Shown here: piece after piece, positions 26,658-34,513 of the stretch | Numbering within the stretch: position 1 is the first letter of the stretch | How the letters are laid out: every line of letters starts with the position of its first letter | Assembly (NCBI GenBank): GCA_018269055.1 | Contig: JAFDVI010000059.1 | Span: 1-64,000 of the forward strand | DNA: 64,000 nt | Direction: 5' to 3' | Source: Acidobacteriota bacterium | GTDB lineage: Bacteria; Acidobacteriota; Blastocatellia; RBC074 | Notes under the pieces: model-generated | What the model was told of the DNA's origin: nothing | Databases searched by the model: none | What the model saw: the letters and a program-made list of their open reading frames with translations, nothing else | Made by a program: the position numbers and the translations under genes

Positions 26658-29541
26658 GCAATGGGAACGAGTCGGGCAGATTTATCAAGCCGCGCTGGAA
26701 TTGAAATCGGCAGACCGCGCGGCCTATCTCGATCAAGCTTGCGGCGGCGATCACAGCTTGCGCAAAGAAGTTGAATCTCTGCTCGCGGCGGATGGCAAGG
26801 TCGGCGATTTTCTTGACGCCGGGGCGATGGGCGATGCGGCCAAAGCGATGGCGCAAGGGAAATCGCTTTCGCTCATCGGCAAGAAACTCGGCCCGTACCA
26901 AGTGCTGGCGCTCATCGGTGCGGGCGGCATGGGCGAGGTTTATCAAGCGCGTGATGCTCGCCTGAACCGCGATGTGGCCATCAAAGTCTTGCCCGCTTCG
27001 TTCGCTAAAGATGCCGATCGTTTGCGCCGCTTCGAGCAGGAAGCGCGCGCCACATCGGCGCTCAACCATCCGAACATCCTGACGATCTTCGACATCGGCG
27101 CTGCTTCACCAGAACTTGGGGGCGCGCCGTATATCGTCGCTGAATTGCTGGAAGGAGAAGAGCTGCGCGCGCAGTTGCAGCAAGGCGCGTTGTCGCAACG
27201 CCGGGTGATTGATTACGCGCAGCAGATCGCGCGCGGCCTGGCGGCGGCGCACGAACGCGGCATCGTGCATCGTGATTTAAAGCCAGAGAACCTGTTCGTG
27301 ATGAAAGACGGGCGCGTGAAGATTCTCGATTTCGGCTTGGCCAAGCTGAAGTCGTCATTCATCGGCGGCGCGATTGATACTGACGCGCCGACACAAAGGA
27401 AGTTGACTGATCCGGGCACAGTGCTGGGCACGGTCGCCTATATGTCGCCGGAGCAAGTGCGCGGTGAAGAGGCCGACCAGCGCGCGGACATCTTTGCGCT
27501 CGGCGTAATTCTCTACGAAATGCTGGCGGGGCAACGCGCCTTCACGGGTAATTCCACGGTGGAAGTGATGAACGCGATCTTGAAAGAAGAGCCGCCAGAG
27601 TTGAGTGAGATAACCGCGAAGGTCAGCTCACAGCTTGCCCGCATTGTGCAGCGGTGTTTGGAGAAGCGTGCGCCGCAGCGGTTTCAATCGGCAAGTGATC
27701 TCGGTTTCGCGCTCGAAGCATTATCGTCAGCGTCGGATTCATCCGCGGCCAATGCCTTCGATTCAACGCTGTCAAAGCGTGTTGATTGGAACGCGCGCAT
27801 TTGGATGATGACGACCGGCGTGCTTGCCTTGATTGCGCTGGTGTTGGGCGTGGCCTGGCTCAATCGCACGCCACCGGCGGTCCAGACGGTGCGCCTAACG
27901 CTGCTCGCGCCGGAGAAGACCGATTTCTTCCGGCGCAACTATGCGCTTTCACCGGACGGGCGGCAGCTTGCTTTTTCCGCCGTTGACGCGGCGGGCAAGG
28001 TGATGCTTTACGTCCGTGCCTTGAATTCTTTCAACGCGCAACTTTTGCCCGGCACTGAGGATGCTTACCAGCCATTCTGGTCGCCGGACAGCGGTTCAAT
28101 CGGCTTCTTTAGCCAGAAGAAGTTGAAGCGGATCGAAGTCGCGGGCGGCTTGCCGCAAACCATCTGCGAAGCCCCGGATTCACTAGGCGGATCGTGGAAT
28201 CGTGAAAACCAGATCATTCTGTCACCGACGATCACGAACAGGGCCCTTTATCGCGTACCGGCTACTGGCGGGACACCCGTGCCCGTCACCACACTCGATT
28301 CGTCACGGTCGGAGTTCATTCATGCGAGCCCGCAATTTCTGCCCGATGGCCAACACTTCCTTTACTACGCCGAAAATAATTTGCACGTCCAGCAAGGCGT
28401 TTACGTCGGCTCGCTTAGTGACAGAACAACAAAGCTGGTGCTCGAATCGGAATCCCTCGCCCAATACGCGGCTGGGCATCTGCTGTTCGTCAAGGATGCC
28501 GTACTGATGGCGCAGGCTTTCGACACGCGCGCGCTGCAACTGACCGGCGAGCCTTTCAGGATTGCCGATCACGTAAAAATTCGCGGAAGAAACGCCAGCT
28601 TCAGTGCTTCGGAAAACGGCGTATTGGCATATCAAAGCGGAACAGGGCAGGAACCGGAATTGATCTGGTACGACCGCACGGGCCACCGGCTGGGCAAAGT
28701 CGGCGAGCCTGCCGATTATGGCAGTCCGAGCCTTGCGCCGGATGAGAAGCAACTCGCGGTTGCCATCCGTGACCCGCAAACGAAGACACGCGACATTTGG
28801 CTGTTTGACCCTGCGCGCGGCGGCGCGCCATCGCGGTTCACCTCCGATCCGGCGGATGAATTGAACCCCGCCTGGTCGCCCGACGGCAAATGGATCCTGT
28901 TTTCCTCGAACAAAAGAGGCACGCGCGATTTGTATCAAAAAAGTGTGAATACCAATCAGGAAGAAGAGCTCCTTTTCGCTTCGCCCGAAGTCAAGAGCGT
29001 TGAAGAAGTGTCGCCCGATGGCCGCTGGCTGATCTACAACACAGTCCCTTTCGGCAGTGCCAACACAACCAATAACGACCTGTGGATGTTGCCACTCGAA
29101 GGTGAACGCACACCCAGATCGTTGCTTAAAACGCAGTTCAGCGAAGATCGCGCCCGAGTCTCGCCTGATGGGCGTTGGGTCGCTTACCGGTCGAGTGAAA
29201 CCGCCAACTACGAAATCTACATTGCGACCTTCCCTCAGTTGAACGGCAAGCGGAAGGTTTCCACCGTCGGGGGGTGGGAGCCGAATTGGCGGCGCGACGG
29301 GAAAGAATTGTTCTTCATCGAAGGTTCGAATTTGATGTCGGTGGAAGTGAAGTCCGATTCACGCACGATTGAGACGAGCGTGCCGAAAGTTCTCTTCCGG
29401 GCGGACTTCGCTGGTCGGGGCAGGAATCGCTACGTCGCGAGCGGTGATGGGCAGCGCTTCTTGATCATCACGCAAACGGAAGACACGACGCCAGCGCCCA
29501 TCAACGTGGTGGTCAATTGGACGGCGGAGTTGAAACGCTGA
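26647..29541 (+). CDS. Ser/Thr protein kinase with PD40 propeller (copy 1)
   Basis: A 964-residue kinase. A short N-terminal helical module (TPEQWERVGQIYQAALELK to LLAADGKVGDFLDAG) comes before the kinase domain (about 80-345: GAGGMGEVYQARD, HRDLKPENLF, DFGLAKL, GTVAYMSPEQVRG, all intact). A single helix (TTGVLALIALVLGVAWL, near 388-405) leads to a PD40/TolB propeller with ALSPDGRQLAF, WSPDGKWILFSSN and VSPDGRWVAYRS. The ATG overlaps the sigma gene by 11 nt with GAGGAGGAG ahead. The kinase domain is near-identical to that of the gene at 34514, including a 200-bp identical block. Confidence 0.95.
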   Translation: MTPEQWERVGQIYQAALELKSADRAAYLDQACGGDHSLRKEVESLLAADGKVGDFLDAGAMGDAAKAMAQGKSLSLIGKKLGPYQVLALIGAGGMGEVYQARDARLNRDVAIKVLPASFAKDADRLRRFEQEARATSALNHPNILTIFDIGAASPELGGAPYIVAELLEGEELRAQLQQGALSQRRVIDYAQQIARGLAAAHERGIVHRDLKPENLFVMKDGRVKILDFGLAKLKSSFIGGAIDTDAPTQRKLTDPGTVLGTVAYMSPEQVRGEEADQRADIFALGVILYEMLAGQRAFTGNSTVEVMNAILKEEPPELSEITAKVSSQLARIVQRCLEKRAPQRFQSASDLGFALEALSSASDSSAANAFDSTLSKRVDWNARIWMMTTGVLALIALVLGVAWLNRTPPAVQTVRLTLLAPEKTDFFRRNYALSPDGRQLAFSAVDAAGKVMLYVRALNSFNAQLLPGTEDAYQPFWSPDSGSIGFFSQKKLKRIEVAGGLPQTICEAPDSLGGSWNRENQIILSPTITNRALYRVPATGGTPVPVTTLDSSRSEFIHASPQFLPDGQHFLYYAENNLHVQQGVYVGSLSDRTTKLVLESESLAQYAAGHLLFVKDAVLMAQAFDTRALQLTGEPFRIADHVKIRGRNASFSASENGVLAYQSGTGQEPELIWYDRTGHRLGKVGEPADYGSPSLAPDEKQLAVAIRDPQTKTRDIWLFDPARGGAPSRFTSDPADELNPAWSPDGKWILFSSNKRGTRDLYQKSVNTNQEEELLFASPEVKSVEEVSPDGRWLIYNTVPFGSANTTNNDLWMLPLEGERTPRSLLKTQFSEDRARVSPDGRWVAYRSSETANYEIYIATFPQLNGKRKVSTVGGWEPNWRRDGKELFFIEGSNLMSVEVKSDSRTIETSVPKVLFRADFAGRGRNRYVASGDGQRFLIITQTEDTTPAPINVVVNWTAELKR
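27055..27254 (+). repeat. 200-bp block identical to 34922-35121
   Basis: Read base by base, this part of the kinase domain is identical to 34922-35121, while flanking sequence differs at many third positions. This points to recent gene conversion or recombination between the two kinase genes. Confidence 0.8.
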
Positions 29542-29688
29542 TTGGTGATGCCTAAAAAATTGTACATGATCTTCGGAATTTAGAGGGCGTCACTGCGGGT
29601 TTCTCTGTGCGATTCCGCTTGGGCAAGTGAGGTTGGCAATATCGCCAGCTTTTCACCTGAAAAGATAACGCCCAAATTGGAGATTCCC

Positions 29689-30387
29689 ATGACGACGACT
29701 CAAATCGCAAAGAATGGCTTCTGGCTTCCACGTCCAAAATATCTGCTGTTCGGCCTGATCGGACTGATGATGCTTACCGTTATTTACAAGGACCGTGTCC
29801 TGCTGGATTCGCACGCGCCTATCTGGGAGCACTACCAACTTTTCAAGTGGTGGTTGCTGCCGCACGGCATTGCCGCCGCGCTGCCGTTGTTTCTTGGCCC
29901 ATTGCAGTTTTCCGACAGGTTCCGGCGGCGCTTTCTACACTGGCACCGCTTGATCGGGCGAGTCTATGTGTGCGGAGTCATCGTCGGCGCTCCGTTCGGT
30001 GTGGTGGTTGAATATATCAAGTACCGTCACGACATCGCCCCGCTGCGACTGCTCATCGCATCGGTAGGTCTGGGTAGCCTGTTTGTCTTTACCGCCGTGA
30101 GAGCCTTCCTGCTGGCGAAGCGCCGCGACCTGCAAGCGCATCGCCGCTGGATGATACGCAGCTACGCCATTCCGATGGTCTTTCTTGAAGTGCGTTGCGT
30201 GGATCAATTCGCCTGGCTCGCGAAGCTCACGGAATGGCCTTCAACGCTGCTCGAAACGCACTTCATCTCTGACATGTGGCTGTACATGGCTTTTTCTCTA
30301 CTGGTTGCCGAGCTATTGTTGCTGTCGGAGAAGCTGCTGAAAAAGCGCCCGATTGCGAGAACCGCGGCCGCTATGGAAACGGCCTAG
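29689..30387 (+). CDS. DUF2306 integral membrane protein
   Basis: A 232-residue membrane protein with about six hydrophobic helices. It has FRRRFLHWHRLIGRVYV and LQAHRRWMIRSYA, the conserved His/Arg motifs of DUF2306, a family of unknown role that may bind haem or quinone by analogy with other His-rich bundles; this is speculation. The ATG at 29689 follows GGAG; an ATG 12 nt earlier is also in frame. The amidase gene follows after 29 bp, so both may be cotranscribed. Confidence 0.85.
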   Translation: MTTTQIAKNGFWLPRPKYLLFGLIGLMMLTVIYKDRVLLDSHAPIWEHYQLFKWWLLPHGIAAALPLFLGPLQFSDRFRRRFLHWHRLIGRVYVCGVIVGAPFGVVVEYIKYRHDIAPLRLLIASVGLGSLFVFTAVRAFLLAKRRDLQAHRRWMIRSYAIPMVFLEVRCVDQFAWLAKLTEWPSTLLETHFISDMWLYMAFSLLVAELLLLSEKLLKKRPIARTAAAMETA

Positions 30388-30416
30388 AGCAAAGGCGAAG
30401 AAAGGATAAACGCGCA

Positions 30417-31883
30417 ATGAATCTCGCTGACAGTTATGCTCGCCGCGAATTTCTAAAAAATAGTCTAGCCTCCATCCCGGTCTTGATGGCCGGCAATGCG
30501 GTCTTCGGCAAATCTGGCGATCTGACGAGTCTTAGCCTTCAGCAAGCGTCCGAGCTTGTGCGAACCAAGTCCGTCTCGCCCGTTGATCTGCTCCGCGCCT
30601 GCCTGCAACGAATCGAACAGCTCAACCCGGCCTTGAATGCTTTTATCACCGTCGCTAATGAGGCCGCGCTGGCGCAGGCGCGCGAGCTTGAGCGCGAGCG
30701 GCAACGTGGGCGATGGCGTGGGCCGCTGCACGGCATTCCCCTCGCGCTCAAAGACAATATAGATACGGCAGGCATCCGGACGACTGCGGCCAGCGCCGTA
30801 TTTGCCAATCGTGTTCCGACGGAGGATGCGGAGGTTGTCCGCCGGTTGAAGGCGGCCGGCGCGGTCATCATCGGCAAGCTGAACCTGCATGAGTTCGCGC
30901 ATGGCCTCACGTCCGCGATCAGCCATTTCGGGCCTGTTCATAATCCGTGGCAGCTTGAATATATGGCCGGCGGCTCTTCCGGCGGTTGCGGAGCTGCGGT
31001 GGCGGCGGGGCTTTGTTACGGGGCGATTGGCACGGACACCGGCGCATCTGTCCGATACCCTGCCGCCTGTTGTGGCATCGTCGGGCTGAAACCGACCTAC
31101 GGTTTAGTGAGCGCACGCGGCGTGATCCCGGATTCGTGGTCGTTTGACCACGTCGGGCCGATGTGCAGAACCGTGACCGATACCGTCATGCTGTTATCCG
31201 GCATCGCCGGGTATGACCCGGAAGACAGCGGCGGCATTGATGCGCCTCGGCGCGACTACGCTAAGCTGTTGCCGGCCAACACGGCTTCGTTGCGACTGGG
31301 GCACTTGATGTTCGAGGAACGGTTGGACGCCGAGGTAGCAGCCGCGATGGATGAAGCCATTAAGGTGCTGCGTCAACTCACCGCCGGAGTGCGAGAGGTC
31401 AAACTTCCGCCGCAACCGGATTTGTTCGCTTCCGTCGCGGACGCGGAAGGGTATGCCTTCCACGCGCCATACCTCGAAAAGACGCCAGAGCTATATTACC
31501 CGGTGACGCGTAACGACCTGCAAGCAGGCGCGAAAGTGAAAATGGCGGAATACATGCAGGGGCGTCGCGAGTTGGATCGGCAGCGCCACACCAGCGGACG
31601 GCTCTTTGCTGACGTGGACTTGTTGGTGACGCCAACCTTTAGGCAAATGCCGCTCACGCTGGCGGCCTGTCACGAAGCCTTTCCTGATCTGGGCATTCAT
31701 ACCGGAGAGTTCAATATTTACGGCGTGCCCGCGCTCTCGCTTCCCTGCGGCTTCACCAAAGCCGGCCTGCCGATTGGGCTGCAAATCATCGGCCCGCGCT
31801 TGGGCGAGGCCAAGGTGCTTGCGCTTGCGCGGGCGTATGAACAAGCGACGAATTGGCACAAGCATAAACCGGCGGTTTCCTAA
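30417..31883 (+). CDS. Amidase, AS family (Tat-type leader)
   Basis: A 488-residue amidase-signature hydrolase. The Ser-cisSer-Lys triad is present: Lys in ALKDNIDT, Ser in MAGGSSGGCGAA and nucleophile Ser in GTDTGASVRYPA, followed by GIVGLKPTYG. The N-terminus ARREFLKNSLASIPVLMAGN resembles a Tat signal, so it may act outside the cytoplasm. This separates it from GatA, which is cytosolic and lacks such a leader. The frame is open upstream into the DUF2306 gene, and I chose the ATG at 30417 for the leader. The substrate is unknown. An intradiol dioxygenase follows. Confidence 0.92.
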   Translation: MNLADSYARREFLKNSLASIPVLMAGNAVFGKSGDLTSLSLQQASELVRTKSVSPVDLLRACLQRIEQLNPALNAFITVANEAALAQARELERERQRGRWRGPLHGIPLALKDNIDTAGIRTTAASAVFANRVPTEDAEVVRRLKAAGAVIIGKLNLHEFAHGLTSAISHFGPVHNPWQLEYMAGGSSGGCGAAVAAGLCYGAIGTDTGASVRYPAACCGIVGLKPTYGLVSARGVIPDSWSFDHVGPMCRTVTDTVMLLSGIAGYDPEDSGGIDAPRRDYAKLLPANTASLRLGHLMFEERLDAEVAAAMDEAIKVLRQLTAGVREVKLPPQPDLFASVADAEGYAFHAPYLEKTPELYYPVTRNDLQAGAKVKMAEYMQGRRELDRQRHTSGRLFADVDLLVTPTFRQMPLTLAACHEAFPDLGIHTGEFNIYGVPALSLPCGFTKAGLPIGLQIIGPRLGEAKVLALARAYEQATNWHKHKPAVS

Positions 31884-31975
31884 CGGCGCGAGTTTGGCTT
31901 GCAGCTTTCGGTGGAAGACAAGCGCGCTCATCGCATTACTCAAGACTCTCAGAAAAAGAAACAGCAACTACCCTT
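31884..31975 (+). pseudogene. Gene remnant, copy A (cytochrome-like C-terminus)
   Basis: Straight after the amidase stop, one frame reads EFGLQLSVEDKRA and, after a one-base shift, LIALLKTLRKR. This matches the end of copy B (34375-34488) in protein and in about three quarters of its bases. The pattern EFG-LS-xx-DK-ALI-FLKTL is like the C-terminus of di-haem cytochrome c peroxidase-type domains. Only a tail survives. Confidence 0.55.
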
Positions 31976-31994
31976 TCAAAGGAGCTATAGAATC

Positions 31995-32666
31995 ATGGAA
32001 GAACAACTATTCCCCAATGTCGAAGCGATTCGGCAGTTGAACCTGAACGTACTTCAGGAAGCGCGACCAATCGAACTCCTTACGCGCCGCCGTCTTTTAC
32101 GCCGAACGCTGCTTGGCGCTGCGGGGTTGCCGCTGTTGCTGGCAGCGGACGTTTTGTCCGCCTCGCTGCTGGCGGCGACGGAGGACGTACCGGAAACCGA
32201 GAACAACTATGAAGGCCCGTTTTACAAGCCCGGCGCGCCCGTGCGTTCGGTGTTGCTGGAAAGCGGGATGGCCGGCACACCGTTGACCGTCACCGGGCGC
32301 GTGCTGGACACGCAGGGCCGACCGCTGAAGGGCGCCTTGCTCGACATCTGGCACGCCGATCACACGGGAGAATACGACAACAAAGGCTTTCGCCTGCGCG
32401 GGCGGCTGTACACCGACGACGAAGGGCGCTACACGTTGCGAACGATCAAGCCGCTGTATTACGGCGTTCCCGGCGACATGCGCCCGTCGCACATCCACGT
32501 GAAGGCGAGCTTTGAGAAATCGCCGATCCTGACGACGCAGCTTTACTTTAAGGGCGATCCCTGGAACCACCATGATCCCGGCGTGCGGCCTTCACTGATT
32601 GTGTCGCCCCGCAAAGAGTCGGACGGTCTTGCCGCCCAATTCGACTTCGTCATCAAGGTAAGCTGA
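31995..32666 (+). CDS. Intradiol ring-cleavage dioxygenase
   Basis: A 223-residue member of the catechol/protocatechuate 3,4-dioxygenase family. The Fe(III) ligands are visible: Tyr in ENNYEGPFY, Tyr in HTGEYDN and two His in RPSHIHVK. The N-terminus RRRLLRRTLLGAAGLPLLLAADVLS looks like a Tat or Sec leader, as in secreted acidobacterial and actinobacterial members. It would open catechol-type rings from plant or humic matter. AAGGAG precedes the ATG at 31995. It is followed by an ankyrin protein and a hydrolase within short gaps, so probably an operon. Confidence 0.92.
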   Translation: MEEQLFPNVEAIRQLNLNVLQEARPIELLTRRRLLRRTLLGAAGLPLLLAADVLSASLLAATEDVPETENNYEGPFYKPGAPVRSVLLESGMAGTPLTVTGRVLDTQGRPLKGALLDIWHADHTGEYDNKGFRLRGRLYTDDEGRYTLRTIKPLYYGVPGDMRPSHIHVKASFEKSPILTTQLYFKGDPWNHHDPGVRPSLIVSPRKESDGLAAQFDFVIKVS

Positions 32667-32682
32667 ACCGAGGAGGAAAATT

Positions 32683-33423
32683 ATGGCTCGCTTTTCACTA
32701 CCCGGCCTTGTCATCGCCATCCTGCTGACCACCGCGCCAAGCTGGGCGCAAACACCATCGGAAGAACTCATTCGAGCCATCACCAAAGGCGATGAGAAGA
32801 AGGCTCTCCTGCTGCTGAAACAAGGCGCGAATCCGAATGCGCGCGACGAGACAAACACACCTGCCATCTCGTTGGCAGCCTATTACGGGCAGGAACAGAC
32901 CGTGCGCGCGTTACTGGCAGGTGGCGCGGATATTCGAGCAAAGGACATTGATGGCTGGAGTGTCCTTCACTACGCCGCCATCGGTGGGCATCCAACCCTC
33001 GTCAGGTTAATGCTTGATCGCGGATTGGCGGTGAATGAACACGGCGGCACGGACGGCATGACGGCATTGGCCTACGCCGCAGTACGCGGGCATCTGCCCG
33101 TGATGCGACTGCTGTTAGCACACCACGCGGATGTCAACCTCGCCGATTCAGGCTGCAACACGCCGTTGCTTCATGCCGCGATGCGCGGTCGCGCCGACGC
33201 CGTGCGCCTGCTGCTGGAACACGGCGCAAACGTCAACGCTGTTTCCAAACATGGCTGGACACCCTTGATGACCGCCGCGTGGGAAGGCCACACGATGATT
33301 GTGCAGGAACTGCTGAAGCATGGCGCGGACGCGAAACTGCTGAGTAGTGATCATCGCTCAGCATTGATGCTGGCGCAGTCTGAGGGGCATCAGGAAATCG
33401 TCAAATTGCTGGCGGGCAAATAA
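32683..33423 (+). CDS. Exported ankyrin-repeat protein
   Basis: A 246-residue protein with a signal peptide (LPGLVIAILLTTAPSWAQ) and about six ankyrin repeats of 33 residues (for example NTPAISLAAYYGQEQTVRALL, then DGWSVLHYAAIGGHPTLVRLM, HGWTPLMTAAWEGHTMIVQEL). These repeats bind proteins. AGGAGGAAAATT precedes the ATG. It lies 16 bp after the dioxygenase and 28 bp before the hydrolase. Confidence 0.93.
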   Translation: MARFSLPGLVIAILLTTAPSWAQTPSEELIRAITKGDEKKALLLLKQGANPNARDETNTPAISLAAYYGQEQTVRALLAGGADIRAKDIDGWSVLHYAAIGGHPTLVRLMLDRGLAVNEHGGTDGMTALAYAAVRGHLPVMRLLLAHHADVNLADSGCNTPLLHAAMRGRADAVRLLLEHGANVNAVSKHGWTPLMTAAWEGHTMIVQELLKHGADAKLLSSDHRSALMLAQSEGHQEIVKLLAGK

Positions 33424-33451
33424 AAGTTGAAACATTGCAGAGGAAATCACT

Positions 33452-34363
33452 ATGCGAAAAAGTTTATGCCTTGCGTTGTTCTTTATCCTCATCCCACAGA
33501 TGGCGCTTGCCCAACAACCCCTTCCGCTGAAGAAAGCCGTCGTCAACAAGGTCGAACTTCATTACGTCATCCACGCGGGCGGCGCGCCGGTCGTGTTTGT
33601 GCATGGCGGGCTGGCAGACTATCGCGAGTGGCTTGCTCCGCTTGAGGTGTTCGCAAAAGAAGGATATCAGGTAGTCGTCTACAGCAAGCGTTATAACTAT
33701 CCCAACAAGAACCCCGCCCCAAAGAACGGGAACAGACATTCGGCGCTGGCCGACGCCGAAGATTTGGCGGCATTGCTGAAAGAACTGCGACTCAAACCTG
33801 TTCACTTGGTCGGGTATTCGGCGGGCGCATACACGGCGCTCGCGCTGACGTTGCAGCACCCGGAGTTGGTTCGCACGTTGACTTTGACCGAGCCGCCTGT
33901 GTTGCCGTGGCTATCGGACTTGCCGGGAGGCAAAGCGATTCTCGGCGAGTTCGTCACCAACTGCTTCCAGCCAACTGCCGAAGCGTTTCGGAAAGGCAAA
34001 GACGAGCAAGCATTGCAACTCACACTGGCTTATTTCTCCGGTAAGAAGGATGCGTGGGCTGAGCTGCCTGCGGATGTACGAAGCGTCCTTTGGGAAAATC
34101 GGCGGGAGTGGAAATTTATCAGCACCGCATCTCTCAATTACTTTCCTGCGTTGGATCGAAATGCAGTGCGGCAGATCAAAGTGCCCGTGTTGTTGCTGTG
34201 CGGAGAGAAGACGCTGCGCACGCATCAGTTGATCAACGACGAATTGACGCGGCTGTTGTCGGCGGCGAAGCGCGTGAACTTCGCCGGAGCGACGCACGAT
34301 ATGTGGAGCGAGCAACCTGAAAATTGTCAGCGTACAGTGCTTGAATTTTTGAAAGGCAAATAA
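33452..34363 (+). CDS. Exported alpha/beta hydrolase
   Basis: A 303-residue alpha/beta hydrolase with a signal peptide (KSLCLALFFILIPQMALAQ). It shows the oxyanion HGG (VFVHGGLADY), nucleophile elbow VGYSAGAYTAL (Ser), an acid near LLLCGEKT and the catalytic His in GATHDMW. It may hydrolyse esters or ring-opened products of the upstream dioxygenase, which is a guess from context. It lies 28 bp after the ankyrin gene. A gene remnant follows. Confidence 0.91.
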   Translation: MRKSLCLALFFILIPQMALAQQPLPLKKAVVNKVELHYVIHAGGAPVVFVHGGLADYREWLAPLEVFAKEGYQVVVYSKRYNYPNKNPAPKNGNRHSALADAEDLAALLKELRLKPVHLVGYSAGAYTALALTLQHPELVRTLTLTEPPVLPWLSDLPGGKAILGEFVTNCFQPTAEAFRKGKDEQALQLTLAYFSGKKDAWAELPADVRSVLWENRREWKFISTASLNYFPALDRNAVRQIKVPVLLLCGEKTLRTHQLINDELTRLLSAAKRVNFAGATHDMWSEQPENCQRTVLEFLKGK

Positions 34364-34374
34364 CCCTACGGCCA

Positions 34375-34488
34375 ATGGGATTTGAAGGCTACGGCGGGAA
34401 GACGCGCGCGGTGAAAGGGCACGAGTTCGGGTTGCAGTTATCAGCGGAAGACAAGCGCGCATTGATTGTGTTTCTCAAGACGCTCTGA
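34375..34488 (+). pseudogene. Gene remnant, copy B (cytochrome-like C-terminus)
   Basis: A 37-codon frame reads GFEGYGGKTRAVKGHEFGLQ then LSAEDKRALIVFLKTL and TGA. It resembles the end of a cytochrome c peroxidase-type protein and matches copy A at 31884. No haem-binding CxxCH remains. The two copies bracket the dioxygenase-ankyrin-hydrolase block. Confidence 0.55.
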
Positions 34489-34513
34489 CCTGAAGAGATT
34501 GAAAGAAGCGAGC

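Noticed and set aside
30417..31883. GatA, the glutamyl-tRNA amidotransferase subunit.
   Set aside because: The Tat-like leader and the absence of gatB/gatC nearby fit a general exported amidase better.
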